Below are positions 15,951 through 25,670 of a DNA stretch of 64,000 nt, in pieces. The stretch lies in the NCBI GenBank assembly GCA_028285265.1, contig JANQPX010000001.1, forward strand, positions 124,001-188,000, given 5' to 3'. The DNA comes from Geminicoccaceae bacterium. GTDB lineage: Bacteria > Pseudomonadota > Alphaproteobacteria > Geminicoccales > Geminicoccaceae. Made by a program: the position numbers and the translations under genes. Positions within the stretch are counted from its first letter, which is position 1; every line of letters begins with the position of its first letter. The notes under the pieces were generated by a model. That model saw nothing but the letters and a program-made list of their open reading frames with translations, ran no database searches and was not told where the DNA came from.

Positions 15951-18113
15951 ATGCCTGCATCGTCACCTGCTTTCGGGGAAGCGGATCTATCCAATTGTGA
16001 ACGCGAGCAAATCCATCTCGCGGGCTCGATCCAGCCTCATGGTATCTTACTCAGACTAGAGGAACCATCGCTCGTCGTCGTGCAAGCAAGTGCCAATGCG
16101 GGCGAACTGTTTGAGAATGGCGAAATCGTCGGCCGCTCTCTTCGGTCGCTGGAGGGCGATATCGAAGAGAGGATCCGTCCTTATCTCAGGGAAGCTCTCG
16201 ACGTTCTGCCGGTTGCGGTTCGCTGTCACCTAGGCGCGAATCGCGCTCCGTTTGATGGCCTACTTCATCGACCACCTGGCGGTGGCCTGGTTGTCGAACT
16301 CGAGCCTGCAGGGCCGACGGTAGACCTTTCACAGGACGTCGAAAGAGCGCTTCAGACACTCGTTTCGGCGCCATCACTTCGTCGCCTTGCCGACGACACA
16401 GTGTCCATCGTTAAGACGTTGACCGGCTACGACCGAGTTATGGTATACCGCTTCGATCAGGAAGGGCATGGCGAAGTTTATGCTGAAATGCGTGAGCCTC
16501 AGCTCGAAGCCTTCCTCGGGAACCGCTACCCGGCGTCCGACATTCCACAGATCGCACGGCAACTTTACGAACGAAATCGTGTTCGGGTGCTTGTCGATGT
16601 CGACTATGAACCTGTGCCCATTTATCCCGCATCTGGTGTCGATGAAGATCAAGAACTCGACATGTCGTTGTGCTTCTTGCGCAGCATGTCGCCACTCCAT
16701 ATCCAATATCTGAAGAATATGGGCGTAGGAGCCACCTTGGTGATTTCATTGATGGCTGGCGGTCGCCTTTGGGGTTTGATCGCTTGTCATCATTATGGGC
16801 CACGCTTCGTACACTATGAAACACGCGCTGTCTGCGAGGTTCTGGCGGAGGCGATCGGCGTACGCATCGCAGCGCTTGAAAGCGTCCAAAAGAACCAAAT
16901 CGAACTCTCAATCCGTCGCCTAGAGCAACGGGTCATCGAGATCATCGCGCAAGAGGGTGATTGGCGATCAGCCCTATTTGACAGCTCGAATCTCCTGCTC
17001 ACGCCCCTGTCGGCAACGGGGGCTGCTATGGTATTCGAAGGTCAAATCATGATCATGGGCGATGTACCTGGCACCCAGGACATCCGCGCGATTAGCGCAT
17101 GGCTGGACCAGCAACCACGGTCCCCGGTCGTCGCAACCAAGTCCCTCGGCCAAGATCATACAAGCTTCGACCATTTAAGCCATGTGGCAGCAGGCGTCAT
17201 CGCAACACCACTGTCTCGGTCGGCGGGTGACTACCTCATTTGGTTTCGTCCCGAACGGGTTAAAACGATCACGTGGGGAGGAAACCCGTTTAAGCCCGTC
17301 GAGATCGGAAACGACCCTGCTGACCTTTCTCCAAGGCGCTCCTTTTCTCAATGGCATCAACAGGTCGAAGGAACATCAGACTCCTGGACAGAAGCCGATC
17401 AGGCGGCCGCACGCCTGATTGGTGATGCTGTCGCCGATTTCGCTCTACAGTTCCGTTCTGTGCGCATGCTCATTGCGAAGGCCCAATTGGAACAGGTGAG
17501 CCAAGAAGTTGCGCATGCCGAGCAGCCGCTCCTTATATCCGACAGAAACGGACGAACTATCCTCACGAATGCAGCTTTCGATCAGCTACTCGGTGAGGAC
17601 ACGCCGTTAACGAGCATCGATCAGTTGCCGGCACGCTTCGAACCTCATGGTGATCTCGCCGACTGTATCGAAGGGCTGCGATATGGCCGCACGTCCTGGC
17701 AAGGTGAGGTTCGACGAGGCCATGGGGCCGCTGAGGACCGGACCTTTCTTCTTCGCATTGAGGCTGTTTCGTCGACACCTGATAGCAGCAGTCTGATGGG
17801 TTTTGTCCTGTTATTTGGCGACTTAACGGAACAACGCTTGGCTGAGCGGGCCAGACGCGATTTCCAAGAGGAAGTCATTGCGCACCATCGCATGCCACCG
17901 ACTCCCCTTAATTCTAAGGATGATTTGCTCTATCGAAACATCCTGACATCGGTGATCGGCAATGCGCAGCTTGCCGCACTCGAAGTCGCCGACAGTATGG
18001 ACGTGACCCGAATGCCCAAAATGCTCGAAAGTATAAGTCAATCCGTTGATCGCACCGCAGGCCTTCTGGAGCATCTGATCGTGCATGCTGCCAAAGGCGA
18101 TCGCGATCACTAA
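15951..18113 (+). CDS. bphP: Bacteriophytochrome of the PpsR-antirepressor type
   Basis: This is a red/far-red photoreceptor using biliverdin. Numbered from the ATG at 15951 (a GTG at 15942 is also in frame), the biliverdin-binding cysteine is Cys16 in LSNCEREQIHLAGSIQPHG. The GAF domain has YPASDIP (193-199), and the PHY tongue has WGGNP (442-446) and PRRSF (461-465). After PHY come a PAS domain (about 510-630) and a short helical end (about 650-715, NILTSVIGNAQLAALEV) with no ATP-binding kinase domain. The same layout is known in Bradyrhizobium and Rhodopseudomonas BphP proteins that bind PpsR2 and lift repression under far-red light. Its position after ppsR supports this role. Confidence 0.95.
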   Translation: MPASSPAFGEADLSNCEREQIHLAGSIQPHGILLRLEEPSLVVVQASANAGELFENGEIVGRSLRSLEGDIEERIRPYLREALDVLPVAVRCHLGANRAPFDGLLHRPPGGGLVVELEPAGPTVDLSQDVERALQTLVSAPSLRRLADDTVSIVKTLTGYDRVMVYRFDQEGHGEVYAEMREPQLEAFLGNRYPASDIPQIARQLYERNRVRVLVDVDYEPVPIYPASGVDEDQELDMSLCFLRSMSPLHIQYLKNMGVGATLVISLMAGGRLWGLIACHHYGPRFVHYETRAVCEVLAEAIGVRIAALESVQKNQIELSIRRLEQRVIEIIAQEGDWRSALFDSSNLLLTPLSATGAAMVFEGQIMIMGDVPGTQDIRAISAWLDQQPRSPVVATKSLGQDHTSFDHLSHVAAGVIATPLSRSAGDYLIWFRPERVKTITWGGNPFKPVEIGNDPADLSPRRSFSQWHQQVEGTSDSWTEADQAAARLIGDAVADFALQFRSVRMLIAKAQLEQVSQEVAHAEQPLLISDRNGRTILTNAAFDQLLGEDTPLTSIDQLPARFEPHGDLADCIEGLRYGRTSWQGEVRRGHGAAEDRTFLLRIEAVSSTPDSSSLMGFVLLFGDLTEQRLAERARRDFQEEVIAHHRMPPTPLNSKDDLLYRNILTSVIGNAQLAALEVADSMDVTRMPKMLESISQSVDRTAGLLEHLIVHAAKGDRDH

Positions 18114-18775
18114 CCCGACGTCATTTGGGCATCGACCGCAAGTGACAAATCAATATTGTGCTGAAAAGCGATCAAGGCTTCATCGATAATATCGTCAGAC
18201 TTTGCGGTATTTTCGCCGATACGATCGAGGCCTTCACGGAAACTCGCCTTAAAGGTGTCGGCATCATCGATGCCTTCGAAATCATAAAACTTCAGCATCC
18301 CTGCAGACAGACCAGGCGCTTGACCAAGGATGGCCTTCACGATCTGGCCACCACTCAGGTCACCGATGTAGCGGACATAGGCATGACCGAGAAGACGATG
18401 CGGTGCTTCTTCCTGAATGTGCGTAATACGCTTAGCATAGCGCTCCGCTTCAGGAAGGAGTGCAAATACTGTCAGCCAATCGTTGTTGGCGAGCGCTGAA
18501 AGATCGCCGAGAATGGTCGTGTGGCGGGCGAGTGCAACCCAGTCGAATCGCAAAAGATCGTCATGCCGCCCCTGCTTGACCAAAGCCTGCTCCAAGGCAG
18601 CATACGCAGGTTCGAGGCTCCGCAAAAAGAGACCGTAGCCCTCGCGACTTGCCTGCTTGCGTAAGATTTTTCGTATGTAACCCGAACGTTCAGCTTGAAG
18701 ATGTAGGGCCTCGGTCGATTGACGCAAACGCTCAGAAAGGCCCAATGCATTGATCATCTTCTCTTGACGCTCCAT
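18110..18775 (-). CDS. bphO: Heme oxygenase supplying biliverdin
   Basis: The 221-residue protein is a HemO/HmuO-type heme oxygenase that opens heme to biliverdin, the chromophore of the neighbouring phytochrome. The proximal heme ligand is His25 in STEALHLQAERSG and the distal helix motif is GDLSGGQ (138-144). It is convergent with bphP and the two coding ends overlap by 4 bp. A start at residue 7 (18757) is also possible. Iron salvage from heme is the alternative role, but no uptake genes are nearby. Confidence 0.92.
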   Translation of the reverse strand: MERQEKMINALGLSERLRQSTEALHLQAERSGYIRKILRKQASREGYGLFLRSLEPAYAALEQALVKQGRHDDLLRFDWVALARHTTILGDLSALANNDWLTVFALLPEAERYAKRITHIQEEAPHRLLGHAYVRYIGDLSGGQIVKAILGQAPGLSAGMLKFYDFEGIDDADTFKASFREGLDRIGENTAKSDDIIDEALIAFQHNIDLSLAVDAQMTSG

Positions 18776-18900
18776 GATTCAACGTAGATTGACACATCCA
18801 GCGGATTTAGCCAGGTTCTCGGCAGTTACTTGGATAGCTACAACGTGATGCCCGATCGGGAAGAAGAAGGCAATCGATGCGCGTGGAGGATGGACAGGGC

Positions 18901-19923
18901 ATGAAAAGCGCATTTCCTTTTTCGGCGATCGTAGGCCAGGACGCACTCAAGCAAGCACTCCTAGCAGCCGCCGTCGAACCTTTGATCGGCGGCGTGATGG
19001 TTTTCGGCGATCGTGGCACCGGCAAGTCCACCGCCATCCGAGCGCTTGCGGCGCTCCTTCCCCCTATGCAGGAACGGCGAGGCTGCCCCTATCATTGCGA
19101 TCCTCATGACCCCGGTCCCTTCCGATGCGCGCGATGTGAGGATGCAGAAGACCGGAATGATTTGGAGGTGGTCGACGTTCCGATTCCTGTTGTTGATCTG
19201 CCGCTCGGGGCGACTGAAGACCGCGTTGTCGGCGCGCTCGATCTGGAAAAGGCGCTCGCTCTCGGTGAGAAAGCCTTCGAACCAGGCCTCCTGGCACGTG
19301 CACATCGGGGCTTTCTCTATATCGATGAAGTCAATCTTCTCGAAGATCACCTGGTTGATCTGCTCCTGGATGTTGCCGCCTCGGGTGAAAATGTTGTGGA
19401 ACGGGAAGGATTAAGCGTTCGTCACCCCGCACGCTTTGTTCTTGTCGGTAGCGGCAATCCTGAAGAGGGAGAACTTCGCCCTCAACTCTTAGATCGCTTC
19501 GGCCTTAGCATCGAGGTGACGACACCAAGCGATTTGGAAAGTCGGGTGGAAGTCATCAAGAGACGGGATAGTTTTGAACGTGATCCACAAGCGTTCATGG
19601 AAATGTGGTCAAAGTCCGAGGCCAGCATTCGCGAGCAGATCTTAACAGCGAGGACCCGCCTTCACGACATTGCCATGCCCGAAGCAATGGTCGCTAAGGC
19701 CGCCGAACTTTGCATGGCCCTTGGCACCGATGGCCTTCGTGGTGAACTGACCTTGATCCGAACAGCGCGTGCAATGGCAGCACTTGATGGCCACTGCGAG
19801 ATAAGCGAAGCGCATCTGAAGACGGTTGCGCCATCGGCCCTTCGCCATCGCCTCAGGCGCGATCCATTGGACGATTCTGGATCGACCGCGCGGATTGAGC
19901 GCGTGCTCGCAGAACTCTTCTAA
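18901..19923 (+). CDS. bchI: Magnesium chelatase ATPase subunit I
   Basis: BchI is the AAA+ subunit that, with BchD and BchH, inserts magnesium into protoporphyrin IX. The chain begins MKSAFPFSAIVGQDALKQAL, has Walker A GDRGTGKST, a cysteine-containing insert (GCPYHCDPHDPGPFRCARC), Walker B YIDEVNLLEDH and the sensor region LVGSGNPEEGELRPQLLDRF. The start at 18901 has GGAGGA 10 nt upstream; an in-frame ATG at 18877 would add 8 residues. bchD follows after 2 nt. bchH is not in the window. Confidence 0.97.
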   Translation: MKSAFPFSAIVGQDALKQALLAAAVEPLIGGVMVFGDRGTGKSTAIRALAALLPPMQERRGCPYHCDPHDPGPFRCARCEDAEDRNDLEVVDVPIPVVDLPLGATEDRVVGALDLEKALALGEKAFEPGLLARAHRGFLYIDEVNLLEDHLVDLLLDVAASGENVVEREGLSVRHPARFVLVGSGNPEEGELRPQLLDRFGLSIEVTTPSDLESRVEVIKRRDSFERDPQAFMEMWSKSEASIREQILTARTRLHDIAMPEAMVAKAAELCMALGTDGLRGELTLIRTARAMAALDGHCEISEAHLKTVAPSALRHRLRRDPLDDSGSTARIERVLAELF

Positions 19924-19925
19924 GT

Positions 19926-21698
19926 ATGTATCTCAGCGACGGCGACGCCATGCGCGAACGTTGGCAGGATGCCGTTCTGACCGCCGCCCTCTTCGCGATC
20001 AGTCCATTCTGCCTTGGTGGCGTTGTTCTGCGTGATCAACCTGGACCAGTACGTGAACATTGGCTGTCCTTGGCGAAAAGCTATTTAGCTGAGGGGACGC
20101 CCCTTCGTCGCGTGCCACTCCATGCTGGTCCCGATCGACTGCTTGGCGGTCTAAATCTGAGCGCTACGCTCTCGGCTGGCCGACCTGTAAAGGAAACCGG
20201 CATCCTCAGTTCCGCCGATGGGGGTGTTCTGATACTAGCTATGGCCGAACGATTGCCGGCCCAAACAGCTGCCATCATGGCTTCAGCGCTCGACTGTGGC
20301 GACGTGCGGGTGGAGCGAGACGGTTTTGCTGCCGTCGACAAGGCGCATGTTGGTTTCATTGCGTTGGACGAGTCCCTCGATGAGGACGAGCGGCCGAGCG
20401 ATACGCTACGGGATCGTCTGGCATTCGAGGTCGCCCTGCACGGCTTAAGTCATCGAGCCACGGATCGGACAGACATTACGAAAAGCCAGGTCGACTTGGC
20501 GAGACAGCGCTTTGCTGATGTCGTCATCAGTGACGACCACCTCAGGGCGTTGACCGGCCTCGCCGATGCGCTCGGCATTGTTTCGCTTCGTGCGCTTATC
20601 CTTGCACGTCACGCTGCCGTTGCTTCGGCAGCACTCTTTGACCGTTCAACCGTGAGCGATGACGACGCCAAAACCGCCGTTCGTCTGGTTTTGGCCCATC
20701 GCGCCACTCGCTTTCCTCAGGAAGAACCAGACCAAGACGACCAAACGGACGATCACGAAGAACAGCAACAGCATTCACATGACAACGAAGGCGAGGGAGA
20801 CCCCTCTGATCAGCCTTTAGAGGATCAGCTCTTGGCAGCAGCCCTCGCCTCTTTACCTCCTGGATTATTGGATCGTTTGCGCCACGAACCCATACCTCGC
20901 GGCAGCAAAGCATCGTCCCCCGGGAAGACCGGCCTCGAAAAGAAGGGAACGCAACGCGGTCGTCCCGCAGGCGTCCACCCCGGAGGATTGCACCAGGGCA
21001 AACGACTGAGTGTCATCGACACACTACGCGCTGCGGCCCCATGGCAACCGCTCAGGCGGCGTGAGCAGCCTCGAGAGCCAGACGGCCGATTGCATGTGCG
21101 TCCGGAGGATTTTCGCTTGATCCGACGAAAGGAGCCGGACCGAACCACAACAATCTTCGTGGTCGATGCATCCGGATCAAGCGCTCTTCAGCGCCTGGCC
21201 GAAGCAAAGGGTGCCGTCGAACTCCTGCTCGCCGAATGCTACGCCAGACGCGATCAAGTCGCCGTCATCGCATTTCGAGGTGACAAAGCTGACATCTTGC
21301 TCTCACCAACACGTTCCCTCGTTCGCGCCAAGCGTTCGCTTGCCACCTTACCAGGCGGCGGCGGCACGCCCTTGGCATCGGGCTTGCAAATGGCATTTCA
21401 ACTTGCCGATACCGTTCGCAGACGCGGCGAGACGCCCCTCTTGGTTTTCCTCACCGACGGCCGCGGTAACATCGCATTGGACGGCACACGCGGTCGTTTG
21501 CGTGCAATTGCAGATGCCGAGGCGAGCGCCAGCCTCATCGCCAACGCGGGATATGCAACGCTGGTCATTGATATCTCGGCAAGACCTGGACCGGAAGCGG
21601 AGGGCCTTTCCAGAGCTCTTCGTGCCCAGTATCTACCGCTACCGAGAGCGGACGCCAAACAGGTTTCTGATCGGGTGAAGGCAGCGAGGCAACGTTGA
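19926..21698 (+). CDS. bchD: Magnesium chelatase subunit D
   Basis: BchD bridges BchI and BchH in magnesium chelatase. The 590-residue chain has an AAA-like N-terminal half without an intact P-loop, and an acidic, histidine- and glutamine-rich linker around residues 260-295 (EEPDQDDQTDDHEEQQQ). The C-terminal von Willebrand A domain carries the MIDAS motif VVDASGSSA and later FLTDGRGN. The length is within the usual range. It overlaps bchO by 4 nt. Confidence 0.96.
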   Translation: MYLSDGDAMRERWQDAVLTAALFAISPFCLGGVVLRDQPGPVREHWLSLAKSYLAEGTPLRRVPLHAGPDRLLGGLNLSATLSAGRPVKETGILSSADGGVLILAMAERLPAQTAAIMASALDCGDVRVERDGFAAVDKAHVGFIALDESLDEDERPSDTLRDRLAFEVALHGLSHRATDRTDITKSQVDLARQRFADVVISDDHLRALTGLADALGIVSLRALILARHAAVASAALFDRSTVSDDDAKTAVRLVLAHRATRFPQEEPDQDDQTDDHEEQQQHSHDNEGEGDPSDQPLEDQLLAAALASLPPGLLDRLRHEPIPRGSKASSPGKTGLEKKGTQRGRPAGVHPGGLHQGKRLSVIDTLRAAAPWQPLRRREQPREPDGRLHVRPEDFRLIRRKEPDRTTTIFVVDASGSSALQRLAEAKGAVELLLAECYARRDQVAVIAFRGDKADILLSPTRSLVRAKRSLATLPGGGGTPLASGLQMAFQLADTVRRRGETPLLVFLTDGRGNIALDGTRGRLRAIADAEASASLIANAGYATLVIDISARPGPEAEGLSRALRAQYLPLPRADAKQVSDRVKAARQR

Positions 21699-22603
21699 GC
21701 GGCAAGCTGGACTGGAATCGGGACGGCGATGGCTGGCCAAACCGCGACTTCAGCCAATTCATCGACGTGAATGGGCTGCGCTTTCATGTGCAGTGTCTAG
21801 GTGATGGCGATCCTGTCCTTCTTGTCCATGGCACAGGTGCATCGACCCATTCCTTTGCGGAACTTGCGACGCTGCTGTCAAAGCGTTTCAAAGTGATTGT
21901 TCCCGATCTCCCCGGTCACGGGTTCACCGACATGCCCGCCTACAAGGATTTGACCCTACCTATGATGGCCAAAATGCTAGCGGGTCTACTCGAAAGCCTT
22001 GAGGCCCGGCCAGCCCTTGCCATTGGTCATTCTGCAGGCGCAGCAATTCTGATCCGTATGATCCTGAACGATCTCATTGCACCCAGACTTCTCGTGAGCC
22101 TTAACGGGGCTATCCTTCCCCTTCACGGCGTTCCAGGCCACATCTTCGCGCCCCTCGCCAACCTGTTCATCAAAAGTGGGTTTATGTCCCGATTCTTTGC
22201 CTGGCGCGCACGGCATACGGGGCTCGTTTCGAACTTGATGCGGCAAACTGGCTCCACGATCCCAGATGCCCAACTCACCCATTATGAGACGCTTGCGCGC
22301 AGTTCAGCTCATGTAGATGCTGCAATTGGCATGATGGCAAATTGGGATCTTGAAACGCTCGAACCTGAATTGGTCCGGCTCGACACGGACGTTCTCCTGA
22401 TATCCGGCGGCAATGACCGAATGATCGCACCAAGTCAGAGCCTAAGGCTGCGCCGCATACTGCCGAACGCTCAGCTCGAACTCCTATCAGATCTCGGTCA
22501 CCTCGCGCACGAGGAGGATCCTAAGACAATCGATGCGATTATCTTGGATAGATGGGAAAAACAATCAGCAAAAGGGGCGTGTAAAGTCCAGCATGAACAC
22601 TGA
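21695..22603 (+). CDS. bchO: Alpha/beta hydrolase BchO, magnesium chelatase accessory protein
   Basis: BchO is an alpha/beta hydrolase routinely found after bchID; its exact reaction is not settled. The nucleophile elbow GHSAGAAI, an upstream oxyanion region LLVHGTGAST and the late catalytic histidine SDLGHLAHEED are all present. The start is a TTG at 21695 that overlaps the bchD stop (TTGA). No ATG exists before the conserved WPNRDFSQFIDVNGLRFHVQ region, so the unusual start is well supported. It converges on the dehydratase gene with a 32-bp gap. Confidence 0.93.
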   Translation: MSGKLDWNRDGDGWPNRDFSQFIDVNGLRFHVQCLGDGDPVLLVHGTGASTHSFAELATLLSKRFKVIVPDLPGHGFTDMPAYKDLTLPMMAKMLAGLLESLEARPALAIGHSAGAAILIRMILNDLIAPRLLVSLNGAILPLHGVPGHIFAPLANLFIKSGFMSRFFAWRARHTGLVSNLMRQTGSTIPDAQLTHYETLARSSAHVDAAIGMMANWDLETLEPELVRLDTDVLLISGGNDRMIAPSQSLRLRRILPNAQLELLSDLGHLAHEEDPKTIDAIILDRWEKQSAKGACKVQHEH

Positions 22604-22635
22604 GCTCGCAGCGCAGGCCACGTCAGGAAAAGGCT

Positions 22636-24360
22636 CTACGTTGATCTCTGTGCTTTGTCCCCATCCCCCATATACTCATGCTGCAAGAAATCGAAGTCAC
22701 AGCCATCGGGCGCCTGCAACACCGTCCTAGCATAAAGCGCTCTGTAACCACGTGCTGGCTGTTGCCTCGGCACGAACGCCGCCATGCGCCGTGCGATCTC
22801 CGCCTCATCGACCAAAAGGTCAATCCGCCTGTCGGCAACTGAAAGACGCAGTCGATCGCCGGTCTGAACGGCAGCAAGTGGCCCACCAATTGCGGCTTCC
22901 GGGGATACATGAAGAATGATTGTGCCGAAGGCAGTGCCTGACATGCGCGCATCCGAAATCCGGACGATGTCCTGAACACCCTTTTTCGCAAGCTTTTTCG
23001 GTATCGGCAGATAGCCTGCCTCGGGCATACCGGCTGCGACTGGGCCTGCATTCTGGAGCACCATGATGTCACCTGCGGCGATGTCCAAATCAGGATCGTC
23101 AACGCGTGCTGCAAGATCCGCCAGATCCTTAAACACGACAGCGCGCCCCTCTGTCTCGAAGAGTTCCGGCGTCGCCGCCGCGCGCTTAAAGATCGCACCA
23201 TCGGGTGCGATATTCCCTTCCAACGCAATTAAGCCGCCAAGAGGCGATACTGGATCCTCAAACGGCCGAATCACGCGACGATCAATCCAGTCTTGGGGCT
23301 GCTCCAACCGTTCGCCAAGCGTTATCCCCTCGACATCGATCGTGTCGAGATGCAGGAGCGGTTTGAGCTCGCGCAGCACTGCACCAACACCGCCGGCAGC
23401 ATGGAAATCCTCCATATACCCCTCGCCAACGGGCTTGAGATCGACCAATACCGGCGTCTGATCAGAGATCTCGTTCAAACGCTTTCCACTCATGCGAATA
23501 CCAAGGCGACCGGCGATGGCAGCAAGATGCACCACGGCATTTGTAGAGCCGGAGACCGCCATCAGGATGCGTATCGCATTCTCGACCGATTTCTCGGTCA
23601 TGACCTGGCTCGGTGTAATCGGCTTCTGGATCAATGCGACTGCAGCTGCCCCCGTCGCCTCGGCGGCGACCAGTCGATCTGCATGGACGGCAGGTATCGC
23701 AGAAGTACCAGGCAGTGACATGCCAAGTACCTCGGCAATCACGGCCATTGTGCTCGCTGTTCCCATAACGGCACAGGTGCCAGCTGTCGTCGCAAGTCGC
23801 CCCTCAACATCATCAATCTCGTTGCGCTCTAGCTCACCAGCCCGAAACCGAGCCCAAAAACGCCGGCAGTCAGTACAGGCACCAAGACGCTCACCTCTGT
23901 AGCGTCCTGTCGACATCGGTCCGGTCACCAACTGGATCGCAGGGACATCAGCGGAGGCTGCGCCCATAAGCTGGGCCGGTACGGTCTTGTCACAGCCGCC
24001 GATGAGCACCACCGCGTCCATCGGCTGAGCGCGAATCATCTCTTCGGTATCCATGGCCATCAGGTTGCGGTAGACCATACTTGTCGGATTCAAAAACACT
24101 TCACCAAGTGAGGTGGTTGGAAATGGCCGCGGCAAAGCGCCCGAAGCAAGAACACCTCGAGACACCGCTTCGACTAGTTCCGGCATGGTCCTATGGCAAT
24201 TATTGAAACCAGACGGCGTCATGGCGATGCCTACAATCGGCTTTTGTAGCATTGCCTTTGAAAGACCCATCGAGCGGGCAAAGGACCGGCGAAGGTAAAT
24301 CGCGAAATCCTGGTCACCATAGTTAGTCAGCCCGCTAGCGAGGCCCTGCCTTTTGGTCAT
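22636..24360 (-). CDS. IlvD/Edd family sugar-acid dehydratase
   Basis: This is an iron-sulfur dehydratase of the dihydroxyacid/6-phosphogluconate dehydratase family. Cysteines that would hold the cluster are seen in LIGGCDKTVPAQLMGA, GACTDCRRFWARFR and AGTCAVMGTASTMA. The 574-residue length and the CRRFWARFRAGE segment are closer to the L-arabinonate/D-xylonate/D-fuconate dehydratase branch than to IlvD itself. Its place at the end of a sugar-uptake operon suggests dehydration of an aldonic acid. The exact sugar is unknown. The start is the ATG at 24360; one codon upstream is a TTG. Confidence 0.88.
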   Translation of the reverse strand: MTKRQGLASGLTNYGDQDFAIYLRRSFARSMGLSKAMLQKPIVGIAMTPSGFNNCHRTMPELVEAVSRGVLASGALPRPFPTTSLGEVFLNPTSMVYRNLMAMDTEEMIRAQPMDAVVLIGGCDKTVPAQLMGAASADVPAIQLVTGPMSTGRYRGERLGACTDCRRFWARFRAGELERNEIDDVEGRLATTAGTCAVMGTASTMAVIAEVLGMSLPGTSAIPAVHADRLVAAEATGAAAVALIQKPITPSQVMTEKSVENAIRILMAVSGSTNAVVHLAAIAGRLGIRMSGKRLNEISDQTPVLVDLKPVGEGYMEDFHAAGGVGAVLRELKPLLHLDTIDVEGITLGERLEQPQDWIDRRVIRPFEDPVSPLGGLIALEGNIAPDGAIFKRAAATPELFETEGRAVVFKDLADLAARVDDPDLDIAAGDIMVLQNAGPVAAGMPEAGYLPIPKKLAKKGVQDIVRISDARMSGTAFGTIILHVSPEAAIGGPLAAVQTGDRLRLSVADRRIDLLVDEAEIARRMAAFVPRQQPARGYRALYARTVLQAPDGCDFDFLQHEYMGDGDKAQRST

Positions 24361-24448
24361 CAATAACCTCTAGATTTTCCGTGCATCCACATCACAGCCC
24401 CCACACCGAGCAACAACGGGACGGGGCGATCGACTCCGATTTTGGATG

Positions 24449-25651
24449 TCAGACGTCGGCAACCAAGGTTTCAGGCCGTACCCAAACACCGCCACGCCGG
24501 CTTGATTCAATGGCAGCGGCAATGAAAGCCATGCCGTCAAATCCATCCCGAACTGTTGGGACAAGCAAAGCGTCGCTCTCGGGCTCACGATCTTCAGCGA
24601 TTGAGGCCATGAGTTCGGCAGCGTCAGCGTAGATATTAGCGAACCCTTCGAGATATCCCTCGGGATGACCCGGCGGTACTCGCGTAACACGACCAGCGCT
24701 TGTGCCTGCTCCGGAACCACCGCGGGTGATCAGTCTCGGAGGTTCCCCAAGAGGCGTGAAATCGAGGTGGTTCGGTTGTTCTTGATGCCAAGATAAGCCA
24801 GCTTTGGTGCCATAAATGCGAATCTTCAGGCCATTCTCGTTACCGGGCGAAACTTGACTAGACCAAAGCATGCCGCGGGCCCCGCCTTCATAGCGGAGAA
24901 GTACGTGACAATTGTCATCAAGCCGTCGACCCTCGACGAACGTCTGCATGTCTGCGCAGAGGCTCTCCAATTTAAGGCCCGTCGTAAAGGCTGCCAGATT
25001 ATTAGCATGCGTACCGATATCACCGATACAGCCGCCAGCACCCGACTGGGCCGGATCAGTTCGCCAGGCAGCCTGCTTTTGGCCGGTTTCTTCCAGCTTC
25101 GTTGAGAGCCAGTCCTGCACATACTCCACCTGGACCACACGAATATCACCTAGGTCCCCTGACGCAATCATCTCTCGCATCTGTCGCACCATTGGATAGC
25201 CGGTGTAGTTATGCGTGAGCACGAACACTTTGCCAGATCGGTCAACCCGATCGACAAGATCCCGAGCATCATCGAGTGAGGTGCAAAGCGGCTTGTCGCA
25301 AATCACATGGACACCGGCTTCTAGGAAAGCTCTCACCGGTCCATAATGCAGATGGTTTGGCGTGACGATTGCAACGACGTCAATGCCGTCATCTCGTCTT
25401 CCTTCCGCTTCTGCCATCTCTTGATAGGTCGCATAAGCGCGGTCGCTAGCAACACCAAGCTCAGCGGCAGACTTGCTTGACCGGTCCGGTTCCGACGAAA
25501 AAGCACCAGCGACCAGTTCGTAACGATCATCCATGCGCGCTGCGATCCGGTGCACCGCCCCGATGAATGCCCCCTGCCCTCCACCGACCATACCGAGACG
25601 GAGGCGGTCAGGCCTCGCTGACCTCGGCTGAGCCTTGTCCTCGATTGTCAT
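24449..25651 (-). CDS. Gfo/Idh/MocA family oxidoreductase
   Basis: This is an NAD(P)-dependent dehydrogenase of the Gfo/Idh/MocA family. The Rossmann motif LRLGMVGGGQGAFIGAVHR is at the N terminus, EKP-type motif ICDKPLCTS follows, and the catalytic-domain histidines lie in GGCIGDIGTHANNLAAFTT. I chose MTIEDKAQ at 25651 as the start; the longer frame would run into the upstream isomerase gene. It directly follows a TIM-barrel isomerase gene, forming one of two such pairs in this operon. The substrate is probably a sugar or inositol derivative. Confidence 0.88.
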   Translation of the reverse strand: MTIEDKAQPRSARPDRLRLGMVGGGQGAFIGAVHRIAARMDDRYELVAGAFSSEPDRSSKSAAELGVASDRAYATYQEMAEAEGRRDDGIDVVAIVTPNHLHYGPVRAFLEAGVHVICDKPLCTSLDDARDLVDRVDRSGKVFVLTHNYTGYPMVRQMREMIASGDLGDIRVVQVEYVQDWLSTKLEETGQKQAAWRTDPAQSGAGGCIGDIGTHANNLAAFTTGLKLESLCADMQTFVEGRRLDDNCHVLLRYEGGARGMLWSSQVSPGNENGLKIRIYGTKAGLSWHQEQPNHLDFTPLGEPPRLITRGGSGAGTSAGRVTRVPPGHPEGYLEGFANIYADAAELMASIAEDREPESDALLVPTVRDGFDGMAFIAAAIESSRRGGVWVRPETLVADV

Positions 25652-25670
25652 GACTTCTCTCCGACGGATC

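Noticed and set aside
18776-18900. Possible PpsR operator between bphO and bchI
   Set aside because: TGT and ACA-like halves near 18777-18796 do not reach the N12 spacing with matching bases; best fits have mismatched half-sites.
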